A program made the translations under genes and the position numbers. Below, one piece after another: positions 1 to 9,034 of a stretch of 64,000 nucleotides of DNA. Source of the DNA: Thermococcus guaymasensis DSM 11113. GTDB taxonomy: Archaea; Methanobacteriota_B; Thermococci; Thermococcales; Thermococcaceae. The first letter of the stretch is position 1; each line of letters begins with the position of its first letter. The notes below the pieces were generated by a model, which did not search any database, was not told the DNA's origin, and saw nothing but the letters and a program-made list of their open reading frames with translations. The stretch is taken from the NCBI RefSeq assembly GCF_000816105.1, contig NZ_CP007140.1, forward strand, positions 186,001 through 250,000, in the 5' to 3' direction.

Positions 1-139
1 AGTGGGGGCAGGTTTTAGCCCCATACATGTAGAAGTGAACCAGCGAGGGGTCAAACTTCCACTCGGAGGCGGAAGCGATTGGAAGGAGCATTGAAGAGAC
101 TAACAACAGGAGAGTCGCTGACATGACGAATCTCTTCAT
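1..139 (-). CDS. Secreted thioredoxin-fold protein, 3' part cut off by window edge
   Basis: Only the first 46 codons lie in the window. They begin at an ATG behind a GGTGAT ribosome binding site and encode a signal peptide: a basic start (MKRF), a hydrophobic stretch of about 16 residues and a likely cleavage site after ASA near residue 24. The mature part begins a beta strand ending in FYMYGAKTCPH, which looks like the start of a thioredoxin/glutaredoxin active site (CPxC) with the second cysteine beyond the edge. I infer an extracytoplasmic disulfide or redox protein. Family and length cannot be told from this piece. Confidence 0.6.
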   Translation of the reverse strand, partial: MKRFVMSATLLLLVSSMLLPIASASEWKFDPSLVHFYMYGAKTCPH

Positions 140-234
140 TTTATCACCACTGGGATTATGGGGAGAGGAGTTATAAATTTAGCCGCCGCCAGATTTTTAT
201 ACTTGCCAGCCGTGCTTTCATCAAGGTGAAGATT

Positions 235-1041
235 ATGGAAATAGGAGTGACCATTTATCCAAACTTCGTAACCAAAGACAAGAGCCTCGCATCGATACTC
301 GCGGACGTGAAGATAAAGTCCTACGACTTCGTCTCGATATTTCCCCACACCCTGGGCATGATAGTCAACGGACAGGTTGTTGAGAAGAGTCTCAGAAACA
401 TTGAGAGCACCCTAAAGGGCGTTGGGATAGACTACATCGTGAGGATGCCGACTTCTATGAACCTGAGGGACCACATCTACCATAGCAGGCACTTCCGTGT
501 TGCCAAGGCCGTTGCGGACGTCGCCATAAAGCTCGGGGCCAAGGTTATAGTCATGCAGAGCGGCAAAACCGGAAGGCTGGACCTTGAAATAGAGGCGCTT
601 CAGCATCTGGCAGACATGGTGAAGCCCTTCGGCATAAAGATAGCCCTTGAGAACACTTATAGCGTCAAGGACACGCTCTACGTTGTCGATAACGTGAACA
701 GGGACAACGTTGGCTTTGCCCTCGATGTCGCCCACGCCTTCCTGAGCGCACAGGGAGACGAGAACAAGCTTTTGGAGGACGTCAAACTCGGCACTGACAA
801 GACGATAATCCTGATGATCCACGACAACTTTGGAAAGCTCTTCCCACAGGTCGAGCCCGAGGACGCTTTAGCTTATGGCGTCGGTGACCTCCACCTCCTG
901 CCCGGGGAAGGCAAGATCCCCTTCGGAAAGGTCTTAAAGCTGTTCGGCGACGTGCCGCTCCTGCTCAAGGTGAAGGATCCAGAGAAGTTCGCAAAAATGC
1001 CGACGAAAAAAGGAGTGATAGAACTCCTGACATCGCTCTGA
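235..1041 (+). CDS. Sugar phosphate isomerase/AP endonuclease-like TIM-barrel protein
   Basis: A 268-residue protein with the pattern of the xylose isomerase-like TIM barrel (AP endonuclease family 2 fold). Visible are barrel strands with metal-ligand-type residues: IALENTY (Glu), GFALDVAHAF (Asp and His), MIHDNFG (His/Asp) and HLLPGEGKIPF (His, Glu). These suggest a divalent-metal hydrolase or isomerase; the substrate cannot be named. A GTG at 226 is in frame, but the ATG at 235 is preferred because AAGGTGA (223-229) is correctly spaced before it. A TATA box at 194-201 would start the transcript only about 12 bases before that ATG. It converges on ftsY with two bases between stops. Confidence 0.7.
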   Translation: MEIGVTIYPNFVTKDKSLASILADVKIKSYDFVSIFPHTLGMIVNGQVVEKSLRNIESTLKGVGIDYIVRMPTSMNLRDHIYHSRHFRVAKAVADVAIKLGAKVIVMQSGKTGRLDLEIEALQHLADMVKPFGIKIALENTYSVKDTLYVVDNVNRDNVGFALDVAHAFLSAQGDENKLLEDVKLGTDKTIILMIHDNFGKLFPQVEPEDALAYGVGDLHLLPGEGKIPFGKVLKLFGDVPLLLKVKDPEKFAKMPTKKGVIELLTSL

Positions 1042-1043
1042 TC

Positions 1044-2030
1044 TCAATTTTCTTCTCCGAATATCAGGTTCACGAACCACTTCTCGTCAAAGGGTCTCAG
1101 GTCGTCGTAGCCTTGGCCAACACCGACGAAGAGTATCGGTGCCCCTATTGCGTGGCTTATGCTCAAAGCGGCTCCTCCCCTTGAATCCGCGTCGAGCTTG
1201 GTCAGGATAACCCCGTCTATTCTCACCGCCTCGTTGAACTGCCTGGCCTGATCGATTATGGAGTTTCCGGCCAAGGAGTCGCCAACGAAGATCACAAGGT
1301 CAGGCTTGGTGACCCTTACGATCTTCTTCATCTCGTCCATGAGGTTCCTGTTGAGCTCGTTTCTACCGGCGGTGTCCACGAGGACGACGTCAATTCCCCT
1401 AGCCTTCGCGTGCTGTATCGCGTCGTAAGCTACCGCCGCTGGGTCTGCCCCGTAGTCGTGCTTTATGACTTTGACGCCAACGCGCTTCGCATGCTCTTCG
1501 ACCTGCTCAATAGCCCCGGCCCTGAAGGTGTCGCTGGCAGCTATGACAACGCTCAGGCCGTTTTTCTTGAGCCAGTGGGCGAGCTTTGCTATTGTTGTGG
1601 TCTTCCCGGAACCGTTGAACCCCACAAAAACTATAACGTAGGGCTTCTCTTTCTTCGCCCGTATCTCCTCAAGGAGGTCTATCTTCCTTGGTGGGGTAAG
1701 CACTTCGAGAACGGCTTCTTTAACGGCTTCCTCAATGATCTTAGCCTTGTTTGTGCCGATTTTAACCTTCTTTCCGACAAGTTTTTTCTTTATGTTCTCT
1801 CTGAGCTCGTCTACAACCTCAAGTGCAACGTCAGCCTCAAGGAGCTCGATCTCAAGGTCGTCAAGGGCCCTCTCAACATCCTTCTCCTTGATCTCAACCT
1901 GAAGGAGTCTCTCAAAGAGACCGGGCTTCTTCTCAGGTTTGGCCTTCTCAACCTTCTTCTCTTCCTCCTCAACGTTCTCCTCGACCTTCTTGACGAAGCC
2001 CTTGAGCTTCTCCCTGAGCTTTCCGAACAT
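1044..2030 (-). CDS. ftsY: Signal recognition particle receptor FtsY
   Basis: FtsY is the membrane-associated SRP GTPase that receives ribosome-nascent-chain complexes and hands them to the Sec translocon. The 328-residue protein has a short charged coiled N-terminal region rich in Lys/Glu (residues 1-40), a four-helix N domain, then the G domain: the P-loop FNGSGKTTT, the [10 protein letters not shown] motif, DTAGRNELN (G3), [10 protein letters not shown] (G4) and the closing [12 protein letters not shown] motif typical of FtsY rather than Ffh. There is no M domain, which excludes SRP54. The start is the ATG at 2030 behind GGTGGTGA; a longer GTG start at 2039 would swallow that site. A box A lies near 2065-2077. 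Confidence 0.95.
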   Translation of the reverse strand: MFGKLREKLKGFVKKVEENVEEEEKKVEKAKPEKKPGLFERLLQVEIKEKDVERALDDLEIELLEADVALEVVDELRENIKKKLVGKKVKIGTNKAKIIEEAVKEAVLEVLTPPRKIDLLEEIRAKKEKPYVIVFVGFNGSGKTTTIAKLAHWLKKNGLSVVIAASDTFRAGAIEQVEEHAKRVGVKVIKHDYGADPAAVAYDAIQHAKARGIDVVLVDTAGRNELNRNLMDEMKKIVRVTKPDLVIFVGDSLAGNSIIDQARQFNEAVRIDGVILTKLDADSRGGAALSISHAIGAPILFVGVGQGYDDLRPFDEKWFVNLIFGEEN

Positions 2031-2124
2031 TCTCACCACCGATCACGGGGAGGTTTATTCATATATATGATTATCGGCCTCAGCGATAGCTGGTCTCATC
2101 ACATCTCAGACCCGAAGCCACACA

Positions 2125-2583
2125 TCATCGGCGCCTTATGAGCCGTGCAGACTCAACGACTTTTCCGTTCTCAAGCCTGTAAAGGTTTACCCTCTCGGTG
2201 TCAACGGTCTCACGCCTGTAAGCCAGGAGGTAATCTATAAAATTTTTGATTGCATAGCGGGTAATGGAATCTCCCACGTATCTGTGCTCGTAGAGAACGA
2301 CGAGCTTGTCTTGGTTTAAGGTAAGCCACTGGTGAAGCCTTTCTTTTTCCTGACCAGTTCTTGAGAGGGGGTTCAGGATCAGATAAACGTCAAAACCGGG
2401 GTTTTTGAATGGATCTCCAATGAAGACTTCCCCCTCTATCTGAAAAGGCACGCCTTCTGCGAGTATCTTCCAGCCCTGTCTTGCCCATTCGTTGAGGATT
2501 ATTCTTGCGATTCTCCTTGGATTGCCCGTCATGAGGATACGGCCGGATTTGAGGTAAAGTAAATCCGTAAGTTTAATTGGCAT
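2125..2583 (-). CDS. Hypothetical protein, about 152 aa
   Basis: I do not recognise the family. The protein is 152 residues, mixed alpha/beta, without signal peptide or membrane segment. It has a strand-turn-helix near the start (GRILMTGNPRRIARIILNEW), a central strand FDVYLILNP and KLVVLYEHRY, and a basic tail ending in IRRR. The alternation of hydrophobic strands and helices resembles a Rossmann-like or RecA-like core without a P-loop. The start is well supported by GGAGGGGG just before the ATG. It stands upstream of ftsY on the same strand but with 94 bases and a separate TATA box between, so it is not clearly co-transcribed. Confidence 0.6.
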   Translation of the reverse strand: MPIKLTDLLYLKSGRILMTGNPRRIARIILNEWARQGWKILAEGVPFQIEGEVFIGDPFKNPGFDVYLILNPLSRTGQEKERLHQWLTLNQDKLVVLYEHRYVGDSITRYAIKNFIDYLLAYRRETVDTERVNLYRLENGKVVESARLIRRR

Positions 2584-2694
2584 CTTCTACCCCCTCCAAG
2601 TTGTTAAATTCGATACGCAGATTTCTCAAAAATTTTTCGGTTCAGATTGAGACCTTGTAAGGAGATTTCTTTAGTATACATTAGCAAACCGCAA

Positions 2695-2704
2695 ACTATA
2701 TATC
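2695..2704 (+). promoter_or_regulatory. Box A promoter of the nucleoside importer operon
   Basis: ACTATATATC fits an archaeal TATA box. Transcription would start near 2727, giving a leader of about 24 bases with GAGGTG seven bases before the ATG at 2751. It is the only obvious promoter for the four transporter genes that follow. Confidence 0.5.
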
Positions 2705-2750
2705 CCCACCCCTCCCACCCTAACTCGACAACATCTAGAGGTGTCTCCGA

Positions 2751-4043
2751 ATGAAATGGAAAAATATGTTTGCACTTTTGATCATAGGGCTCGTTGCCCT
2801 TAGCGTAGCTACCAGCGGCTGCATTAGTGGAGGAGGCGAAAAGGAAACTTCCACCGAGAGCGGTAGCTCAACAGGTTCCCAGACTACCACTTCCAGCGCC
2901 TCTTATAGTGGTGCAATAGCCATCGTCTACGACGTTGGTGGCAGGGGTGACCTGAGCTTCAACGACATGGCCTACCTCGGTGCCTCTAGGGCAGCCAAGG
3001 ACTTCAACCTTGAACTGGTAGAGCTCCAGAGCAACAGCGAGGACGACTACTACAAGAACCTTGAGACCCTCGCCAAGGCCAAGAAGTACAAGCTCATCAT
3101 AGCCGTCGGTTACATGATGACCGATGCCGTTAACGCCACGGCTAAAAAGTACCCTGACCAGAAGTTTGCAATCGTTGACGGCTACATACCCGACAGAGAC
3201 AACGTTATGAGCATTCAATTCAAGGAGAACGAAGGTTCAGCTCTGGCAGGTGCTCTGGCTGGCCTCATAGCCGCCAACGACGGAAAGGACAAGGTCGGAA
3301 TTGTCCTCGGTATGGAGATTCCGGTTCTCTACAAGTTCGAGGCAGGTTACCGCTTCGGTATCAAGTGGGCCGAGGATTACTACAAACAGAAGACCGGAAA
3401 CGATGTCAACATAGACGTCCTCTACCAGTACACGGGCACTTTCAACGAAGCTGCCAAGGGCAAGGCCGCCGCCGATGCCCAGCTTAACGACGGGGCATGG
3501 GTTATCTACCAGGTGGCTGGTGGAACCGGTCTCGGTGTCTTTGACGCCGTTAAAGAGTACCTTAAAGCTCACGGGAAGGAGATGGGCCCACCGTTTGCAA
3601 TCGGTGTCGACTCGGCCCAGGACTGGATCAAGCCGGGCGTCATAATAGCCAGCATGATGAAGCGCGTTGACGTCGGTGTTTACAACGCGGTCAAGGCTGT
3701 TGTGGAGGGCAACTTCCACGGTGGAGTTGTCGAACTCGGCCTCAAAGAAAACGGTGTTGGCCTCAGCACCGTCGATGACGTTATGACCATGTTCAACTCC
3801 CTGCCCGAGGACACCCAGAAGAAGAAGCTCCAAGAGCTTGGTTTCAACAGCAAGGAGGAACTTAAACAGTACCTCGAAAACACAAGGAAGCAGGTGCCCG
3901 ACTGGATCTGGCAGGCGGTTGACGAGCTCAAGCAAAGGATAATCAGCGGCGAGATCAAAGTTCCCGCCCCAATGGACAAGGGCGGCATAGAGAAGATAAG
4001 GCAGGCCAACACCTGGCAGGAGATGGAACAGCTGGCCGGATGA
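2751..4043 (+). CDS. BMP-family nucleoside-binding lipoprotein of an ABC importer
   Basis: Extracellular substrate-binding lipoprotein of the BMP/PnrA/Med family, which binds purine nucleosides in characterised members. It begins with a short signal sequence and a lipobox ending at Cys24 (TSGC), followed by a Ser/Thr-rich linker to about residue 50. The binding domain opens with IAIVYDVGGRGDLSFND, the family's signature ligand-binding stretch, and continues with GYMMTDAV, FAIVDGY and GIVLGMEIPV. The 430 residues exceed bacterial members by a helical C-terminal extension (about residues 345-430). It is the first gene of an operon with the ATPase and two permeases downstream. Nucleoside specificity is inferred from family and gene order. 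Confidence 0.88.
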   Translation: MKWKNMFALLIIGLVALSVATSGCISGGGEKETSTESGSSTGSQTTTSSASYSGAIAIVYDVGGRGDLSFNDMAYLGASRAAKDFNLELVELQSNSEDDYYKNLETLAKAKKYKLIIAVGYMMTDAVNATAKKYPDQKFAIVDGYIPDRDNVMSIQFKENEGSALAGALAGLIAANDGKDKVGIVLGMEIPVLYKFEAGYRFGIKWAEDYYKQKTGNDVNIDVLYQYTGTFNEAAKGKAAADAQLNDGAWVIYQVAGGTGLGVFDAVKEYLKAHGKEMGPPFAIGVDSAQDWIKPGVIIASMMKRVDVGVYNAVKAVVEGNFHGGVVELGLKENGVGLSTVDDVMTMFNSLPEDTQKKKLQELGFNSKEELKQYLENTRKQVPDWIWQAVDELKQRIISGEIKVPAPMDKGGIEKIRQANTWQEMEQLAG

Positions 4044-4082
4044 CCTTTCTTTTCCCTCTAAATTTTTAAAGGGGGTGTTTTT

Positions 4083-5636
4083 GTGAGCGATAGGCAGCCA
4101 ATCGTAGAGATGAAAGGTATAGTCAAAGTTTACTCTGACGGTACCCGGGCCCTTAATGGTGTTGATCTCACTGTTTACCCGGGCGAAATCCTCGGGCTAC
4201 TCGGTGAAAACGGCGCAGGAAAAACGACTCTTATGAAAATCCTTTTCGGCATGTTAAAGCCCACTTCGGGTAAAATCATTGTTAAGGGGGAGGAGGTCCA
4301 ATTCAAAAGCCCCCTCGATGCGATTTCTATGGGTATTGGTATGGTTCACCAGCACTTTACCCTAGTTGAGGTTTTTGACGCCCTCCACAACATCATCCTT
4401 GGCATGGAGGGGCATGGCCTTTTCTCAAAAATAGACGTTGAGAGCGCCAAGAAAAGGCTCCAGAAGCTTATGGACGATCTAAACTTCCAGGTTCCCCTCG
4501 ACGTTCCCGTCGAAAACCTCCCCGTCGGGGTGCAGCAGAGGGTGGAGATCCTCAAGATGCTCTACCGCAATGTCGACATCCTCATCCTCGACGAGCCGAC
4601 GGCTGTCTTGACACCTATAGAAGTGGAAGAGCTCTTCCAGGTTCTTAGAAAGCTCAAGAGCGAGGGGAAAACGATAATCTTCATCAGCCACAAGCTCAAC
4701 GAGGTAATGGAGATCACCGACAGGGTCACGGTCATAAGGAAAGGACAGGTCATAGGAACCGTTAACACCAAGGACGCAACGCCACAGCTCCTGGCCAAGA
4801 TGATGGTTGGAAGGGACGTTGTCCTCAGAATAGAGAAGCCCCCGAAGGAACCCGGAAAGCCGATCCTCCAGGTTAAGAACCTCTGGGTTAAAGGAGATAG
4901 AGGGGAGGACTCCGTTAAGGGACTGTCCTTTGAGGTCAGAGAGGGAGAGATATTCGGCATAGCCGGTGTTGAGGGCAACGGACAGACAGAGCTTATAGAG
5001 TCAATAACGGGGCTTAGAAAGCCTGAAAAGGGAGAGATAAGACTCAATGACCGCGATATAACAGGCAGACCTCCAAAGGAGCTCTACGACATGGGAATGG
5101 CCCACATACCGGAGGACAGGACGAACATGGGGCTCATCCTCGATATGACCGTCACCGAGAACTCCATCCTCGGCCTTCAGTGGAGAAAGAAATTCCAGCG
5201 CTTTAAGGGAGTCATCCACTGGGGCAAAGCCAGGGAGCATGCTAATGAGCTCATAAAGAGGTTTGATATATTGGCTCCAGGAACAGAAGCCCCAGTAAAG
5301 AGTCTGAGCGGTGGTAACCAGCAGAAGCTCATAGTTGCTAGGGAAGTTAGCAAAGAACCCGTTCTCATCGTCGCGTCACAGCCCACAAGGGGGGTCGACG
5401 TTGCCTCAACGGAGTACATAAGAAACTACCTTGTCAAACTCAGAAACGAGGGCAAGGCGGTTCTCCTAGTTTCTGCCGATCTCGACGAGGTTCTCCAGCT
5501 CAGCGACAGAATGGGAATAATGTACGAAGGGGAATTCATGGGTGTTGTAAAGCCTGAAGATGTCACGATCGAGGAGATAGGCATGATGATGGGGGGTATA
5601 CGCTATGAAGAGCTCCAAAAAGCCAGGGGTAAGTGA
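4083..5636 (+). CDS. Duplicated ABC ATPase of the nucleoside importer
   Basis: A 517-residue protein made of two fused ABC ATPase domains, the arrangement found in ribose/nucleoside (CUT2/BMP) importers. Domain 1 has Walker A GENGAGKTT (about residues 40-48), a signature region that is degenerate (LPVGVQQR) and Walker B LILDEPTAVL. Domain 2 has a weak Walker A (GVEGNGQTE), a good signature LSGGNQQK and VASQPTRGVD in the Walker B position. One degenerate site per half is normal in this family. The GTG start is set by GGGGGTG five bases upstream. Its last 32 bases overlap the first permease gene, indicating translational coupling. Confidence 0.93.
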   Translation: MSDRQPIVEMKGIVKVYSDGTRALNGVDLTVYPGEILGLLGENGAGKTTLMKILFGMLKPTSGKIIVKGEEVQFKSPLDAISMGIGMVHQHFTLVEVFDALHNIILGMEGHGLFSKIDVESAKKRLQKLMDDLNFQVPLDVPVENLPVGVQQRVEILKMLYRNVDILILDEPTAVLTPIEVEELFQVLRKLKSEGKTIIFISHKLNEVMEITDRVTVIRKGQVIGTVNTKDATPQLLAKMMVGRDVVLRIEKPPKEPGKPILQVKNLWVKGDRGEDSVKGLSFEVREGEIFGIAGVEGNGQTELIESITGLRKPEKGEIRLNDRDITGRPPKELYDMGMAHIPEDRTNMGLILDMTVTENSILGLQWRKKFQRFKGVIHWGKAREHANELIKRFDILAPGTEAPVKSLSGGNQQKLIVAREVSKEPVLIVASQPTRGVDVASTEYIRNYLVKLRNEGKAVLLVSADLDEVLQLSDRMGIMYEGEFMGVVKPEDVTIEEIGMMMGGIRYEELQKARGK

Positions 5637-6663
5637 GATCCTCGAAAAGATCAACTTCAAAGCCTTTGTCGAGAGCATCATAGCCGTGGTCATAGGCTTC
5701 CTCATTGGGGCTATCATCCTTCTGGCCTTCGGCTACGACCCGGTTAAGGCGTACACGGCCCTCTTTGAGGGTGGACTTGCATCGACCGACAACATTGCGG
5801 CAACGCTCCACTATTCAACCCCAATACTCCTCACCGCCCTCACCTTCGCAATCGGATCTAGAACTGGAATCTTCAACATTGGAGCTGAGAGTTCGTTCTA
5901 CTTTGGGGCCATAGCGGCGATAGCCTTCACGAACATCTGGGGGAACCTCTGGTTCGGACTCCTCATGGGCATGGTTCTCGGGGCACTGTGGGCCCTTCCG
6001 GCTGCACTTCTCAAGGTCTACCGCGGCGTCCACGAGGTCATAACAACAATAATGCTCAACTGGATAGGCTGGTACTTCGTTACCTGGCTCATAGTCGGTC
6101 CCTACGCCAACCCCAGCAACCCGATAAAGACTATAAGGGTTCCAGAGAGCGCAAGGCTTCCGACCATCGGTGATACAATACTCTCATGGGGATTCATAAT
6201 CGCGGTTGTGGTGGCGATTTTGGTATACTTCCTCCTCTGGCACACGACGCTGGGCTTCGGAATGAGGGCGAGCGGTTACAACCAGAGAGCGGCCAGATAC
6301 GGAGGGATAAACCCCAAAGCCGCCATAGTGTGGTCGTTCATAATTGGCGGGATGACAAGCGGTCTTGGAGGGGCAATAAAGATAATGAGCGAGTTCCCAG
6401 GATACGCGATAAGCCAGGGAGGCGCCAACATCTACGGCTTCGGTTTCGACGGCATCGGTGTTTCATTGGTCGGAAGGAACCATCCGCTCGGGATAATTCT
6501 CTCGGCCATCTTCTTTGGAATGCTGAAGGCCGGAACATCATCCATGCAACAGACAGGTGTTCCGCTTGAGATAGTCAAGGTGATACAAGGCATCATAATC
6601 ATAACCGTCGCCGTTCCTGGTCTGTACGATCTTCTCAAGAAGAGCTTTAGGAGGGCTGCCTGA
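5605..6663 (+). CDS. Nucleoside ABC importer permease 1
   Basis: Integral membrane permease of the BPD_transp_2 family (352 residues, about 9-10 hydrophobic segments). Recognisable are the conserved stretch FNIGAESSFYFGA and the cytoplasmic loop GFGMRASGYNQRAARYGGI, which corresponds to the ATPase-contacting region in NupB/YufP-type permeases. The start ATG lies inside the ATPase gene behind a GGGGGGT site. It pairs with the next gene as a heterodimeric channel for the nucleosides delivered by the BMP lipoprotein. Confidence 0.9.
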   Translation: MKSSKKPGVSEILEKINFKAFVESIIAVVIGFLIGAIILLAFGYDPVKAYTALFEGGLASTDNIAATLHYSTPILLTALTFAIGSRTGIFNIGAESSFYFGAIAAIAFTNIWGNLWFGLLMGMVLGALWALPAALLKVYRGVHEVITTIMLNWIGWYFVTWLIVGPYANPSNPIKTIRVPESARLPTIGDTILSWGFIIAVVVAILVYFLLWHTTLGFGMRASGYNQRAARYGGINPKAAIVWSFIIGGMTSGLGGAIKIMSEFPGYAISQGGANIYGFGFDGIGVSLVGRNHPLGIILSAIFFGMLKAGTSSMQQTGVPLEIVKVIQGIIIITVAVPGLYDLLKKSFRRAA

Positions 6664-7550
6664 TGGATGTTGGGACGATCATTTTCCTCCTGAAGACATC
6701 CCTGATGGCCATGGTACCGATAGTCCTTACGAGCGTCGGTGCAGCGTGGAGCGAGAGAGCCGGAGTCGTTAGCATCGGCTACGAGGGTGTTATCCTAGCA
6801 AGCGCCTTCTTTGGAGCAATCTTTGCCGAAATCAGCGGACACGCCAGCATAGGCCTGCTTGGAGGCCTTTTCGTTGGGGCCCTCTTCGGCATGCTCCACG
6901 GCTTCCTGACTGTTTACCTCAAGGGCGACCACGTCATACCGGGCATAGGAATAAACCTCCTGGCTGCGGGACTGGTACCGTTTGGCATTATAGCATACTG
7001 GGGAACTGCCGGCCAGCATACGCTTCCGTTTACCCTCTGGCACCTAAGGACAAAGTACGGTGAGTTCAGTCCGATGATCTTCGTCACCATAGTCATAGCA
7101 ATAGTCACGTGGTGGCTTCTCTTCAAAACTCCACTCGGGCTCCGTGTCAGGGCATGCGGTGAGAATCCAGAGGCAGCTGATGCGCTCGGTATAAACGTCG
7201 AAAAATACCGCTTCTGGTCAACGGTATACGGCCATGCACTGGCTGGCCTTGCGGGAGCATACATGAGCGTCGACTGGCTTGGACTGGTCCACAAGACGAT
7301 GTCCGGTGGAAGGGGCTTCATAGCACTTGCCAACATGGTCTTCAGCAACTGGAACCCGCTGGTGTCGCTCATCGGGGGCTGGCTCTTCGGGTTCTTTGAT
7401 GCGCTGGCAACGTGGCTCGCTCCAAAGCACATAGTACCGGAGCAGTTCATATACATGCTGCCGTACATAATGACCCTCGTAATAGTGACCGGGATAATAG
7501 GAAAGGCGAGACCGCCGAAGGCGGACGGGAAACCGTACAAGAGGGAGTGA
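6663..7550 (+). CDS. Nucleoside ABC importer permease 2
   Basis: Second BPD_transp_2-family permease (295 residues, about 8-9 membrane segments), a NupC/YufQ-type partner of the preceding gene. Family marks include SERAGVVSIGYEGVILA near the start and the cytoplasmic loop GLRVRACGENPEAADALGI. Start and stop of the two permease genes overlap as TGATG, so the pair is translationally coupled. The gene ends the operon; it converges on the metal-binding protein gene with one base between the stops. Confidence 0.9.
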   Translation: MDVGTIIFLLKTSLMAMVPIVLTSVGAAWSERAGVVSIGYEGVILASAFFGAIFAEISGHASIGLLGGLFVGALFGMLHGFLTVYLKGDHVIPGIGINLLAAGLVPFGIIAYWGTAGQHTLPFTLWHLRTKYGEFSPMIFVTIVIAIVTWWLLFKTPLGLRVRACGENPEAADALGINVEKYRFWSTVYGHALAGLAGAYMSVDWLGLVHKTMSGGRGFIALANMVFSNWNPLVSLIGGWLFGFFDALATWLAPKHIVPEQFIYMLPYIMTLVIVTGIIGKARPPKADGKPYKRE

Positions 7551-7551
7551 T

Positions 7552-8535
7552 TCAGCCTTTCAGCACATAGCCAAGTGCAGTGCCAAGGGAAAGGCCCGCA
7601 AAGAGGGCGGAGATGACGTAGATGGGGTCGTACCCTCCCCCAATCTTTCTTTCTTCGACCTTAGTTTCCTTCACAGCCTTTAGAACGTTCACTGTGTTCT
7701 CCCTAAGGATCTCAGTGTAAGGTCTTCCTTCCCAGAAAACAACCACCCCAGCAGTGGGTTTTCCGCTCTTCTCCGCCAGCTCAAAGGCCGCATTCTTAAG
7801 CTGCTCCGGGCTCTGGAGAGAATAAACTATTACGTCTGACCGCTCCGCCACATGAACGAGTTCATCCGCGCCCTTTGCCGGCACTTCCTCCTCGGGCTTT
7901 ATCGAGGCTATTGCCTTTATTCCGAGCCACTCGATTGCGTACTGGACTGGAGGCATATTTATAACGGCACTCTTGTTGGCAAAGACACCAGAGAAGGCCT
8001 CCTTTATCGCTTCCACTCTTGTCCTGAAAAGCTCAAATTCCCGTCTGTAGGTTTCGGCGTTCTCTGGATCCACTCTCTCAAGGGCCTCCTCAGTGGCTGA
8101 AGCCATTGCCACCGCGTTGTCCGGATCGAGCCATGTCCCGTGCGGATTGTCTTTGTCGCTGTACCAGTGTTCAGGAAGGTACCTGAATCCTTTAGCCTTG
8201 AAGTCGTCTATAAGCAGAAGCTCTGCAGTGATGACCCCTTCCTCCTTGAGCTGGGCAATCTTGGCCTCAACGGGCAGGTGTCCGCCGGTCGTGACTACCA
8301 CATCCGCCTTTTGGAGGAGCTCTATCTGCTTTGCGCTTAGCTGGTACTCGTGTGGATCCGCACCAAGCGGAATTAGGGTCACTACCTCGACTGAGTCCCC
8401 AAACGCCTCCCTCACTATGGACGCGATGGGACCTATGCTCGCGACGACGAGGGGCCTCTCCTTCTCTGCACTGACTCCAGGAGTTAAAACGCCAAGAATG
8501 ATCATTATAAGCAAGAGCCCATAACCCCACCTCAT
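7552..8535 (-). CDS. ZnuA-like metal-binding protein with C-terminal membrane anchor
   Basis: Cluster A-I solute-binding protein of the zinc/manganese ABC importer family. It has a cleavable-looking signal peptide (cut near VSA, residue 23), then the family fold with metal-ligand motifs: GADPHEY (His62), GGHLPVEAK, HGTWLDPDNA and a long backbone helix. Instead of a lipobox it carries a C-terminal hydrophobic segment (PIYVISALFAGLSLGTALGY) followed by Lys-Gly, so it is probably anchored in the membrane from the C terminus. No permease or ATPase gene is adjacent, so its transport partner must be elsewhere. The start is set by GGGTGATC; a box A lies near 8586-8597. Confidence 0.82.
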   Translation of the reverse strand: MRWGYGLLLIMIILGVLTPGVSAEKERPLVVASIGPIASIVREAFGDSVEVVTLIPLGADPHEYQLSAKQIELLQKADVVVTTGGHLPVEAKIAQLKEEGVITAELLLIDDFKAKGFRYLPEHWYSDKDNPHGTWLDPDNAVAMASATEEALERVDPENAETYRREFELFRTRVEAIKEAFSGVFANKSAVINMPPVQYAIEWLGIKAIASIKPEEEVPAKGADELVHVAERSDVIVYSLQSPEQLKNAAFELAEKSGKPTAGVVVFWEGRPYTEILRENTVNVLKAVKETKVEERKIGGGYDPIYVISALFAGLSLGTALGYVLKG

Positions 8536-8623
8536 GTTAGATCACCCTAATCCACAATCGGCTACCCCTTTAAAAATCCTCTCATAAAGTTTATAATGGC
8601 GTCCCCGGTTTATACTTGGTAAT

Positions 8624-8745
8624 CTGACCTCCTCCCCGCCCTAAAGGGCTACCCTCGCTATTGACGGGGAGGTTCGAGGGGCTTCATTAAAGCCAGTGGC
8701 AACGGCTTTCAGCCCCTCGGGGAGGGCCTTCCCCCCGTTACTGCC
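8624..8745 (-). mobile_element. IS200/IS605-type right-end remnant (decayed 3' end of tnpB)
   Basis: Read on the minus strand this stretch ends with GGGCGGGGAGGAGGTCAG (8641-8624), 18 bases identical to the element end at 60817-60834. In one minus frame the preceding bases encode fragments such as MKPLEPPRQ and PFRAGRRS, which match the usual C-terminal tail of archaeal TnpB proteins, but the frame is broken by two stops. The tail coincides with the guide-RNA-like (omega RNA) end in this family. No transposase remains. It abuts the headless CGP-CTERM gene, so it is probably what is left after insertion and deletion. Confidence 0.6.
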
Positions 8746-8750
8746 TGAGC

Positions 8751-9023
8751 AGTTATGAGATATGGACAAAGGAGGCAATCGAGGTCGGCTTTTACGTCCA
8801 GCAGTTCCCGGACAACACGACTACCCCTACAACAACCACAACTTTGAGCACTGCGATCACGACAACTGTCACTACAACTACAACGGTGTCAACAACCACG
8901 ACAAAGCCCACCAGCCCCACAGCTTCAGGCAAAAGCAGCTCCAAGAGAGACACGGCACTATGTGGCCCAGCGACAATCCTCGGCCTATTACTAACCCCAC
9001 TTCTCATGAGGAGAAAGAGGTAG
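8751..9023 (+). pseudogene. C-terminal remnant of a CGP-CTERM surface protein
   Basis: An open frame of 90 codons without a start codon context. It encodes a folded-domain scrap (SYEIWTKEAIEVGFYVQQF), then a long Thr-rich linker typical of surface proteins, then CGPATILGLLLTPLL and RRKR, a textbook CGP-CTERM tail: Cys-Gly-Pro, hydrophobic helix, basic end. Such tails mark Thermococcaceae surface proteins for processing and lipid attachment. The N-terminal body is missing; the IS200/IS605 scar lies directly in front. The stop is TAG at 9021-9023. I read it as a pseudogene, not an expressed gene. Confidence 0.7.
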
Positions 9024-9034
9024 AGATTAAAAAC

